Source: Phoronis australis
Lineage: Eukaryota; Phoronida; Phoronidae
Reading direction: 5' to 3'
DNA length: 64,000 nucleotides
NCBI GenBank assembly: GCA_002633005.1
Contig: NMRA01000265.1
Coordinates: 426,906-490,905 of the forward strand
Positions 22,082-32,275 of the stretch are shown here, in pieces (the stretch's first letter is position 1; each line of letters opens with the position of its first letter). The translations under genes and the position numbers were made by a program. The notes beneath the pieces are model-generated. The model saw only the letters and a program-made list of their open reading frames with translations, had not been told where the DNA came from and did not search any database.

Positions 22082-24786
22082 GGAGGCAGGCTTAGTATAC
22101 GCTGTGTGTGCGACTGGAGCAGTGTCTGTTACCAGCCTCCAAACTATGATACAATAATCGACAGCGGGCCCTAACGTTAATAAAATCGAAGTATGGACAA
22201 TTGTATCGAAATTGCTGACGACATGTGGCGAATAAATTTTGACAGAAATTATTTTGCCGGACTCGGGCCCGCAGCCGATCGGACCCGGTGCGGACCGAGA
22301 CCAGACACTGGCGAACGGTAAAGGCATGCGGTTGCAAGCTGTTTTGTCGAAGTAAAAGGTTCAAATCATAAATGCCTTATACATGTACATACAAAGATAG
22401 TTTCAGACACTTTCATAAAATTACGAGCTGGTTAGTCCTGTGTTACACTGCTGCGGCAGCCCTTAGGTTAGCTAGCCTGCCAGCAAGCAGTATAAAGGCT
22501 ATCGTCAAAATACCGTTTGTTAGTATACAGCTTTGCGCCAAGGCTACCCTTAGGGTTACCTCGTCCCTGGCAAAAATACTCGCTCCAACGACGTTTATTT
22601 AGAGGTTGGGGTCTCATGGTGAACTGTGCGAAGTGTTGGCTTTCAGGAGACATTTGCCCAGACTTTGCATAAGCGCACCAAGCCTAAAAACGGCGGGGGG
22701 GGGTCGAATTTTTAGAATGTGTACTTTTAGTGTAAGATTCAGTGGGTATGCTCAGCGCTATGACTTGCAGACGCCAAATGTTGGTTCTCCCTGCCCTCTA
22801 GTGGACTTTTGTCTCGTTTTCTACTTTTTCGAAGTTCTTGCTTCTCTGACTGAGGCAGACCTTATTCCATTTCTCGAAATAGGGGGCTCGTTCGAGCACA
22901 TAAGTATGACAAGTCCAATACAAAATGTTATAATCATGTTTTTATTTATTAAGCAATGAGTACAAATGAACCACATTGATAATAGCAATTTGAGTGGAGG
23001 TGGCAATCTCAATGACAGAATTGCAAGAACCCACGAAATGAAAAACTTCCAGTGAACTTGGTTTTCAACTGTATGATGTTTTTTAAATTTATGTATTAAT
23101 CTATTGAAATAATAGTAAACCCAAGGCATCAAGAAATGTTGCCTGAAGGTGCTAGTGAACATATCATTTATGGCAAGCTAATTATATCATGCTTTGGTCA
23201 CTCTGTCATTTAAATGAAAGAACAAATCAGAGGACGATTATGATTTAATCATTTAAGTATTCCACAGTTTAAATCAAAATCAAGTGCTTTCAGTCTGAAC
23301 TGTATATTTGGTTTCAGTTCCTTCACAGAGTCTTCATAAGCATTAATTTGTATTAATTGTATTTTTGTGTTAACGTGAATAAAGTGTATTACTACTTAAA
23401 GACTTTCAAGGTAGTTGACATATATATCATTCTATTGTACATCAGTCAAAACTGAAATAATCTCAGTATAGGAACGCTGTGTAAGCCAAAATGATTCAAC
23501 CTTTTACCATGATAATAAATAACCAAGAATGCACAGTACTTTACAACATTTAAGCATTACACAAATGTCCAATAGCACAAGTTTTCATGATATGAAAGTG
23601 GACATGCATGTAACTGTTACCATGGTGACCGAATAGTGTTTCCTTACACCAGAATTTGACAAGCATGATTTAAAAATATGAAGTTGCAAGGAACAAGAAT
23701 TGGAGGCTTGAAACTTCACAATCCAACATAGCCTATTTCTCTAATTAAGATTCTTCGTATTGTTGACTTGATAACCTGAATTAAGAAAGCAATAAGTTAC
23801 AAAACATGACTTCAAAGCAATTTAGACTTAAAATTTAGAAAAATATGATTCATTTTGTGACACCTAATCAAGCCTTGAACAGCAGTTGACAGTCAAACAA
23901 ACCTCATTTCAACATTATTTCAAGTATTTTTTAGCTTAGTGTAAGAACACTTGAATGGGAAATTCAGAGTAAAATAATTCGAATATACAGTATCTTACAC
24001 ATGTATTTTTTTCACAAAAACAAGAGTAACAACTAAATTGCGAGGCTGAAATTTGGTGCAAACTGTGGAATCGTGCAGAATAGTAAGTAAAGTTATGTCT
24101 CACTAAATTTCACCGTAAATTGTTGGCGAAAACAATTTACACAAAGTTTTAAACTCGTAACTTATCCCGCTGTCGTCCAAGATGGCCGACCCGATCCAAA
24201 CAAAGTGACCCACATTTCGCCACAAAAATTGCAATAACTTCGCACTGCTTGCCCCGATTTAGATTTTTTCGTATTTTACTGAGTAGGATGCATTATCTTT
24301 CCTATGATAGCAACGTACTTTTTCAGAACAAAAAAATCAAAACGAAAAAAAACTTTGGTTCGACCGCCCTACATAACAGGAACTAAACACCAATGCTATT
24401 ATAACATAATAAACATAAGTACGAGTAACATTCAAAAAAAATTTAGCGACCACTAACTACGAACTATAAATACACTATGTATACAAACGAATCACGAGAT
24501 ATTACTAATAAAACAAAATAACGAAGACTTCGAGCAAGCGATAGCACACTCAATTACAAGGAAAAATGACGGCGTTCAGGACAAGTTCCTGAACTAACGA
24601 GCCGGACATGTGGGTACGGAAATAACCGATGACAGCCGGTAATTTTCAGCTCACAGAGAAGGGTCAAATACAGGTAAAAAACGCTTGAGGCACGAAAGGG
24701 TATCGAAAATAAGATTTTATTTATTAAGTATTTTCTGATACTGGAGCCACATTGTCAAATTAAGATAAGGACTTTGAGAAATAAAT
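22082..24786. other. Intergenic; shared motif at 22470-22530; YY1-type site at 24180
   Basis: No gene supported. The sequence TTAGCTAGCC, then GGCTATCGTCAAAATA (about 22463-22516) resembles the terminal repeat of the element at 57367-58640. CCAAGATGGCCGACC at about 24178-24192 is a good YY1-type match, without a gene recognised beside it. The rest is AT-rich and unique. Confidence 0.4.
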
Positions 24787-24895
24787 GCACGCGTTGATTA
24801 ACCAAAACTACGCGTTGATTAAGCAACACTACGTTGTTGATTAAGTGCATTTCAAGGTACTCGTTTCAGAGCCCTTTGGCGTTTCATAAAAAGTG
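24787..24895. repeat. ACGCGT-family repeat, partial copy
   Basis: Three units of CTACGCGTTGATTAA type followed by GTACTCGTTTCAGAGCCC and TTTGGCGTTTCAT, the same module order as in the 20.5-21.7 kb cluster. Confidence 0.75.
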
Positions 24896-26291
24896 AGGTA
24901 AGTTGCACTAGTGCAAGATGTTCTAGGGTAGGGTGTGTGTGGACGGGACTAAAGCTCTTTCATTATAGAAACAACTCCCCAGATAAACCACAAGACATAA
25001 CTTGTTATGAATAATATTTAGACTAAGTGTGGCTAGTAGGCAACTGCTTCCAATTTTTTGACTAACTCATTTATCAAGTTGTCTTAGGGATCTGAAGTCT
25101 GAGGGTTCTCAGAGTATAAAATTAACGTATTGAACCAGTTAATAATAGCCCAGTAGGCGTGCACAGCACCACAAGTAGTCTTACTGTGTAATAAGTGATT
25201 GCAATAAGTTATCTTTGAATGAATATTTAGCAAATGCCGTATAATATGCCAATTCAAATAAATTAAATGGACTGTAAATGAGAAAATTCCAGCAAAGCGG
25301 TGTATACTTTAAATGCCTGGTTTGCACCATGTGTGGCAATCTGTAATTTTTTAATCATAGACTATAGCGAGTATCTCTGATTTAATTGTGGTTTTGGAGA
25401 CTTCTGGAAAGAGTTGTGGGATACCATTTTTATTGAGGATATCTTGAGTGACGCCCCAGATTATTGAAAGAATGGCACAAGCACCTCGTGCACGTGCGGA
25501 AAATGGCAAGTTTACACTGCACGTCACTACACGTTCAAAGTAAAATAAAATAAAATAAATATGAAGCAGTATATTCAGTAAACCTCTTGGAAATTTCGTC
25601 AAAATCCCGAGGCTTGCCGAGAGATTTTGAAGAAATTTCCAAAAGGTTTTGCCCATGTCATAAATCTGAGACGAGTGTAGGATTTGTTTTCTCACATGAA
25701 CCGCAAAAACGATCTTTTTTGCCGAAAAACTTGACGTGTCTAAAGATTTCAACCAACTTTTGTAAAAACATGCTTGCGCAATGTAAAGTAATACAGTTAT
25801 TTTTTATTTATTTTGATAGTTTTATTTTAAGCTTACCAATTGTAAACTGCATTCAGCTTTCGTAACAAATATTCAAGTTAGAATCTAATAAATAGTCTTT
25901 GAAGTTGTGATATTAAAAAACAAATAATGTTTGTAAATAACAGTCAACAAGGCTTCGCCGCGCGTGACCTTCAGACAGCATAGCTAGACAGCCTCGCCAC
26001 GTTTCTAGAGTTGGGGCATGTCTCCGTTTGAATAAACGTGGTAATATAATATGGGATTCGCCGCCCAATTGGGCGAATTGGGCCAAAAGGTCCGCCTCAG
26101 TGAAACAAAATGTCCGAATAAACGAGATAAAAGCCCACGAAGTGCACAGGAATCCGGCGTGGATGCACGATTGGCACACCTTAACCTATTAACCTGTATT
26201 TTTTAGTCCTCGTTGATTTTTTTCCAGTAAAAGGTCCGCATACCGAAGAATTCGAGCCCCCCCCCTTGTATTTTAGCCTGGGTGCGCGCAT
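24896..26291. other. Intergenic, no gene recognised
   Basis: A 133-codon minus frame at 25351-25752 is the longest here but has no domain, is hydrophobic and low-information, and is opposed by a frame on the other strand. I do not call it. There is a CCCCCCCC run at about 26259-26267. Confidence 0.4.
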
Positions 26292-26509
26292 GGAGCCCGA
26301 GTGGATTTTGGAGAATTATCGCCCGAGGGACGCTAGCCCCGAGGGTCATAATTCTCCAAAATCCACGAGGGCTCTAGATAAGGGGGGTAACGACTGAGAA
26401 CGTGTAATAATCTATTTGTACCACCTACTGAACGGGAAACATTGCAATGAATCGATCTACCTTTCTCGACTCGCCTCGGCTTTGTAACTACTTTCTATGT
26501 CAAAGGCCC
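26292..26509 (+). mobile_element. Long-hairpin element, copy 2
   Basis: Arms 26292-26329 and 26337-26374 fold back on each other. The flank to 26509 matches 15917-16035 in inverse order, including AAACATTGCAATGAATCGA. The left arm lacks the CCCCCTTAT end present in copy 1, so this copy is truncated on the left. It abuts the tRNA-like repeat. Confidence 0.8.
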
Positions 26510-26518
26510 GAGGTAGTG

Positions 26519-27059
26519 ACCTTTTAAGAAAGCCGAGATATTTTGTCAAATAATGCTTTTACTCAAAACCAATTGAAATTTTAAACAAAATAGAAATAAA
26601 GTGATTCTATAAATTAAGGTTTAGCATCTACAATGGCTTACTACACACATTATCACGCTAATAATATCGTTTGCTAAAGTAGGTTACCACTGGTAAATGA
26701 GTATAATGCTCAAGTGAAAGGATCCAGACGACACGAAAACCGCATTCAAATTGAAGATCGGTGATTTACAAGTGAGAGAACATGAGAGAAAAAATTCACT
26801 GAATTAAAATATCGTTTTTATGGAAATTATGCGTCTTATTTTTCATAGCGTATAAATGTCGGTACAATGCCCTTTGTTGAAGAAGAAATTGTTGCCCGTG
26901 CTATTTTCACTTTTGATGACGTTAGCCGCTGAGTGGTGCAGTGGTAAATTCGACGACCCGAAACTCTTGCAGCCCGGGTTCGAAACCACCAAAATGAGGT
27001 AACTAAATGGGTTATTACATTCGAGGCTAATATTGTGGTATAAGCGGTGTTATTATCCA
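26519..27059 (+). repeat. Dispersed repeat with tRNA-like module, copy 2
   Basis: Homologue of 13236-13850 in inverse orientation, from 'aaagccgag' at the low end to 'ttcgaggctaatattgtggtat' at the high end. The tRNA-like module lies near the high end. Confidence 0.75.
26924..26992 (+). repeat. tRNA-like Pol III module inside the repeat
   Basis: A box TGGTGCAGTGG at 26934-26944 and perfect B box GGTTCGAAACC at 26977-26987, 32 bp apart, a usual tRNA spacing. The anticodon region is not canonical. Same orientation relative to its repeat as in copy 1. Confidence 0.75.
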
Positions 27060-28742
27060 GGTCATGTGAGAAAAAATATCACCGATGGTCGCCATTCCGA
27101 CAATTAGATAATGGTAATATACAAAAAGTTTTAGTTTGTCCTATTTTACGGCTCGATTTTGTGACCGTCCCAAAATTAAACTCAAGCTGGCATTCGAAAG
27201 TTTTAATGGAGCTACGCTGAGTCGAATCTCCCTCCTCCAATCTCATAAGAAATTTGTGCATACTGGATTGGCTTGGCATTTTCAGATTTACTGTGAATGA
27301 TGTGATTAGGAATGGTACTTATTTATTGTTAACCTGTTTTTGAATAAATTATGGTTTGTTGCCTCCCCCCCTGATCAACCGGATAGGCTTGCCTTGGGCG
27401 TAAATGCAAAAAACGCACTTTGAATGCAATTATTTCAGACTGTAGGCGTGCTTTATGTGTGGGCAACACTTGCATGTGATTCATATTTTGTGTTTTTTTG
27501 TAGAAAAGAAATAAACTGCGTTCCTTCAGCTCATACCCTGCCTGAGGAGGCAAAAAGGAGGAAGAACTGTTGATTGTCACCCAGTGGACATTCGATAAGG
27601 TCATTGTGTGAAACGGGATGCCCAAGGGTAATTGTCTTACCTGAACAGAGCTCAGTATAAACTGTGGAATTCATTAATCCGGTGAATACATGTGCCTAAA
27701 TGGAAATTATGAAACTTTAACGCAGGGTTTTATCGTTTTGGTTTTCTCATACGAAGGAATCAGGTTGCCGAAGAAGACCAGTTGTCCAAGTGAGTCAGTA
27801 CTCAATACTTCATATAGGAGGTTGATGATGGTTGACATTTACAAGATTTCCAATTCATACCTTTTCTTGTATGCTCAACCACGGATTACGGGTTAACCTA
27901 GTGTACGTATAGAGTATCTCTCGAAGCACTTGCATACAACGAGGAAGATGTTACCAGTGGCAATGTTTTCCTGAAGCAACCGATGTCTGAATGAGATTTA
28001 GTCTAGGCCTACTTGCACATTTAAATATCTGAAGATTTTCAGAGTGAATTCTCGTGGGCATTTGTTTGTCGTGTATTGCATCACAAATCAGATATCAAAG
28101 GGTTGATTAATTCATGCCTTGCATTAACCTACACTGCATTAGCACTATCACAAGTGTTAGCAGGGTCCAAACTAGCCTAGATCTTCACCTAATTCAACCG
28201 GGATTGTAGAAAGCGAGGGAGTGGGTGCGGGTGGAGCGGGAGGTGATAGAGCGGAGAGGACGTGTTGCTCTAGTAATATGTAAGCTACTGGAAGGAAAAA
28301 CTTAAAAAGTTGCAGCAAAACAGCTTGAGGCAAGGTGAACATGGAAAATATACAACAAAACTGTAACAGGGAAGAGATACCAAGGTCAATAGCGCGATGG
28401 ACTAAAATAATCATCTAAATGATTCATGAGCCAAACCACCAGATGATGAAAATCACTTACAGACTGCAGCGCAACGAAGACCAACCGTCAGAGACACAAA
28501 TGTACTATACATCATTTCCCTAAGTCAAATTTAATATTGCCTCAAGTGTGTTACGAATTATTTTGAACACATTTCGGTACGGTAACAAATGACGGTAGTA
28601 GACAAATTTGGAGTCGTTAAAGAAGTATGCCACCCAAAAACAACTTATTTTGTATCAATTTAGATCGAGTAGTTCTACTCGATAACGGCACGTTCGGTTG
28701 CGTTTCCTGACACCTGACGGCAGACGGAGGTGTTGAAATTAT
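27060..28742. other. Intergenic, no gene recognised
   Basis: Minus frames near 27079-27279 and 27329-27625 have no recognisable domain, and I see no credible splice pair. Confidence 0.4.
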
Positions 28743-28758
28743 CCAATGACGTCATTGG
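28743..28758. promoter_or_regulatory. Perfect 16-bp palindrome: CRE between inverted CCAAT boxes
   Basis: CCAATGACGTCATTGG combines a full CRE octamer with CCAAT boxes on both strands. It lies about 1 kb upstream of the P2X7-domain coding start, so it could serve that gene. CRE (CREB/ATF) and CCAAT (NF-Y) binding are known for the motifs, not shown here. Confidence 0.5.
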
Positions 28759-29082
28759 TTTCATACGCAGTCTTATCGCTTGAATTCATCGTTTAACACC
28801 AATAAATCATCAAACTTCGATGTAAAGCCTTAAAAATACACCGATTTCTTATAAAAACGTGTTGCTTTATTTCGCTGTTACGGATTTATTGGTATTTGGA
28901 CACACCGTAGCCTACAAAGTTCGGCAGGTCAATTTACCAAGGTCAGTAGCAGGAGTTTGGGGGTCCGTTCGGAGATAAATTCGAAGTATTCTTCTGTGAA
29001 ATACCGACAGGCAAGAACCTTAATCTGCGTTGTTTAGACTTGTGATTCTTTGAGTTCTAAACACACAAAACGCCTGTGATCC

Positions 29083-29184
29083 CGGCAAGTGGCTCAGAAC
29101 CCAATCAGGCCCGTCGCGGCCGGACTGACTCGTTATTCTGGCCAGAGGCTCGGAACCCGATCAGGCCCGTCGCGTCCGTACTGA
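29083..29184. repeat. CpG-rich 45-bp direct repeat, 57 bp apart
   Basis: Units at 29083-29127 and 29140-29184 share GGCTC, GAACCC, ATCAGGCCCGTCGCG and ACTGA. CpG density is well above the surroundings, as expected near a promoter of the downstream gene. Confidence 0.65.
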
Positions 29185-29721
29185 AGACATCACGAACATA
29201 AACCAGCCAAAGATGGAACTAAACTTCCAGTCAAGAAAATACTATACTATTGAGCCAAAGAAGTAATGTGCACGTGATTATGTTGGTGAAGTAGCCACGA
29301 AACTGCAAATCTACTTACTCGTCGGGGGCCGCGAATTCAGGTTCCCCTTTGGCCACAGCACAGTCGGGGCAGAAGTTGTACATTGGCAATCATTATTTGA
29401 GTAATGTATATGTAAATAAAGATTCCCCTAACACCTGGCCATGGGATAGAAAATCACGTTATTGTTTCACAACAGTTTCTGTCTGCAAACACTGAATTAG
29501 CATGCGGCCTCAGTTTCGGGTCAATTAGTTTTAGTGCACATAAAGCCGGTAACGCAGTGATTTATTCATTGCTGGCTTCTCAAATCATTTGCACTTACGA
29601 TTACTCCAAAGGCATTACAAATTGCATCTAATGAGACAAACTTTGTTTCAGTTTTGTATAAGTATTGGTTAGGGTATGAATAATTCATTTTGACACGGAA
29701 CTCTCAGTAATAAACGTTAAA

Positions 29722-30147
29722 ATGGCAACTCGCAATTCCGATTTGGAGGAGTACTCATCTGACGAAGACTTCACAGGTAGATCGTTAGGTTTCTCAGGAT
29801 ATCAGTTTGAACCAAAATACACTGATCAAGAAATATTAGAGAAACGCCGTGAACGTGCACACACAATGGAGCATATGGATAGTTCCGAAAACCATCTCAA
29901 TGACTTGTCCTGGTGTCAGTGCGCTAACTGCACCATAACAGACTCGGAAACTAATGACGCTTGCGTTTGTTGCCACGAAATTCAACATGTGAAACGTCTT
30001 CTTGGAGAAGCAGGAATGTGTCTCACGGATTACCCTGATTTTGTCACCGCATCTGAACAGAGGTGTGCTCACGACATTTTTAGGGCTGGGAAAAGAACTG
30101 GCGAAAACATCCTACACCCAGAGGACAAACGGAAGTCTGACGAACAA
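29722..30147 (+). CDS. P2X7-type cysteine-rich (ballast-like) domain protein, first coding exon
   Basis: The 142-residue exon starts at an ATG in good context (AAAATGG). An acidic N-terminus (LEEYSSDED) is followed by a charged stretch (EILEKRRERAH, about 37-47). Then comes the key block: W64-C65-Q-C67-A-N-C70 and C81-V-C83-C84, with CLTDYPDF from residue 100. The W-C-x-C-x2-C plus C-x-C-C pattern, and the 'C-hydrophobic-T-x2-P-x-F' that follows, are the hallmark of the intracellular zinc-binding domain of vertebrate P2X7. In invertebrates it occurs as stand-alone proteins of unknown role. There are no membrane segments, so this is not a channel. GTAAGT at 30148 is an excellent phase-0 donor after Gln142, and TTTGTTTCAG at about 29642-29651 could be the acceptor ending a 5'UTR intron. 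The second half of the domain (W, PSC and IR motifs) should be in a later exon, which I could not find. Reading on past the donor gives only ten more residues. Confidence 0.7.
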
Positions 30148-30168
30148 GTAAGTGGTCATATAACATAC

Positions 30169-30483
30169 TCACACCCAGCCTAACATATAGGGGTAGGCCT
30201 GCCGAACGCAAAACACACTAGGCATAGCAACTGACTTCAACCTCGATCGCCCTGGCATGAGCTGTTTGGCAAGCCGGGATTCGTCAGTGAAATCACTGTC
30301 CCCGAAATGCCGACCACAGACTCGGAGATGTTTCACGGCCTCGTACTTGGCATGAACGTCGTACTTTTCAGTTTTCACTGCCGCGAGCCACTTTCGAAGA
30401 ATTTCGGGCTCTCGAGGAAATCTAAAAAACGATGTACCCGCTTTCCTCGCAGCTTCATAGTTCGCACAAGCGGGAACGAAACA
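30169..30483 (-). pseudogene. THAP-type zinc-finger domain, frameshifted at its start
   Basis: Read from 30483 the frame gives C-F-V-P-A-C-A-N-Y, then FFRFPREPEILRKWLAAV, YEAVKHLRVCGRHF and LKSVAMPSVF. This is a full C2CH THAP domain: Cys pair (x4), FP box, invariant Trp, C-x2-H-F, and the terminal AMPSVF (AVPTIF-type) box. THAP domains bind DNA, in host factors and P-element-like transposases. A TGA lies directly before the first Cys. The upstream sequence gives another Cys (VPPRCDV) in a different frame, so an indel seems to separate the start from the domain. No AG acceptor rescues it. A sequencing error would give the same picture. It lies tail-to-tail with the P2X7-domain exon. A GCCATCTT (YY1-type) site is about 145 bp upstream, at 30625-30632. 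Confidence 0.7.
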
Positions 30484-31528
30484 TCACACCGTGGAGGCAC
30501 TCACTCTGCAGGTGAAACACTGACGTCGCTGCGGATTTTTTCACCTTCTTCACAGGCTAACGCGACACCTCTCGGCAGGGTAAGTTCGACCTTGTACGAG
30601 CCGATGTAGCCACAGACCGATTAAGATGGCAAAAAAGACTAATAAAATCGGGAGGCATTGTCCTTTAAGGGAGAGAACAATTAAGAAGCAACTATTATGC
30701 ACACGGAATTTAATTCTACGGAAAATAGGAGCACATTACGCTACTTTATGTAGTGAAGAGCATCACGATTTGAATGAAAAATGCAGCGCGGGAATTTCAG
30801 TCTACTTTTATTTGAAATTTTTGAGAAGGTACGGTGGGATATTTTCATTAGTCTACTTTTGTGCATAAAACATGTGCATAAACCTGAAGTATATAAGGCG
30901 GGTAGACCAGGGTCTTTGATACCAAACTTTACTTGAGACTCGACTCGAAACTAGACGAATCGCGTACTAATCTTCGAGTACCTTTTCTAATTTCATGCAA
31001 TGTGATTGGACACATTTTTTAATCGAGTCTCGAGTTAAATTTGGTGGTTGCGGGCCTGAAACTCTCGGCGAACTGAATATGGCAATTCGCGAGGCTACAG
31101 AACGGGTGACACCAGGTGTGACCGGAGGATAACTTCCGAAATATTCTCCAATAACCTGTAGGTAACAGAGACATTTATTTGAGTGTCGTGTTTTTAAACA
31201 ATGTGAATACAACACTAAATTTCCACACAACACACCTATTGTGATTCTCACATCAATTGCCTTGTTATCTGATAACCACTTACATTCCACCGCGACCCCC
31301 AGAAATTATTCCGTCAGTAGCTAATCACCGAAAAATACAGTAACTGCGTTCTGAATCCCATCCATCTAGGAAACGCGTGCATTAAAGGTCTGATGGGGTT
31401 TGATATTAACTGAAACAATGTAAAGCATTGGCTTATAGTCTGTACTGAGGGTCTGCTGCCGAAGTTTTTCCGTTTAAAATACATCAGGTTTTTCTGCCGC
31501 ACCCTTTAATGTATGTATATCATTGCTG
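30484..31528. other. Intergenic, no further exon recognised
   Basis: Searched by eye on + for the second P2X7-domain exon (aromatic/Trp-rich with a PSC motif) and on - for an upstream THAP exon; neither was found. Short inverted GAGTCTCGAGT/ACTCGACTCGAAAC sequences occur near 30935-31035. Confidence 0.4.
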
Positions 31529-31690
31529 CAACAGAAACAGTAGCAACAACAGGGGCAGCAACAGCGGGGGTAGCAACAACATGTGCAGCAACAACAGGGG
31601 CAGCAACAACAAGGGCAGCAACAACAGGGGCAGCAACAACGGGGGCAGCAACAACAGGGGCAGCGACAACAGGGGCAGCAACAACACTGC
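31529..31690 (+). repeat. 15-bp minisatellite (AACAACAGGGGCAGC)
   Basis: About ten tandem 15-bp units. Because 15 is a multiple of three, all frames stay open (Ser-Asn-Asn-Arg-Gly, Ala-Ala-Thr-Thr-Gly, and Leu-rich on the opposite strand). There is no sign that any is a gene. A GCAGCAGCAG tract follows to about 31731. Confidence 0.95.
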
Positions 31691-31745
31691 TAAAGTAGCG
31701 GCAGCAGCAGTGGCAGCAGCAGCAGCGGCACCAAAAGTTACGTAG

Positions 31746-32202
31746 ATGTCCAGTGCACCTGCATGCAAAAATGTATTTTATAAATACATTCTGACTTACT
31801 TATTGTGTTATGGGTTGTTGGGATCATTTTGGCTTACATATTATCTTTACTGTACTGAGATCACTTCAGAATTATCTTGTTTGGCACAACCCTCAACTGC
31901 CTTGAACGTTGAAGCGCATGCGTCCAGTTAAGAGATGACATTGAGATACCTTATGGACGTGTAACAACAAGGACAAGATCGGTGTTGGTTGGAATCAATT
32001 AAGCGATTAGCATTGTGTAAAAATGGCAAAACTCTGATCGAGATGACCTAGCATAATTTATGTAATGATGGTCAAGTAATAAGGTGGACGTTACCACTCG
32101 GCAAAGCACGTCTTACTGGGAATAGACCTAGACGCAGCTCACTTTCCATAATATAGAAAATGTGACCTTGGACCTTTGATGTAAACAAAACAATGGGGAT
32201 TT

Positions 32203-32203
<1 letters not shown>
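31746..32203. other. Intergenic, no gene recognised
   Basis: Nothing supported. Confidence 0.4.

Positions 32204-32271
<68 letters not shown>
32204..32271. repeat. (AT)34 microsatellite
   Basis: Uninterrupted AT dinucleotide run of 68 bp. Confidence 0.97.

Positions 32272-32275
<4 letters not shown>

Noticed and set aside
25351-25752. 133-codon minus-strand ORF as a gene
   Set aside because: No domain, low-information hydrophobic composition, no splice signals or repeat-shared conservation, and an overlapping frame on the other strand.
26924-26992. Functional tRNA gene
   Set aside because: A and B boxes are good, but the anticodon arm does not fold canonically and the module is embedded in a dispersed repeat.
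31520-31768. Leu/Pro-rich minus ORF as a membrane protein
   Set aside because: It is the translation of the 15-bp minisatellite on the opposite strand.
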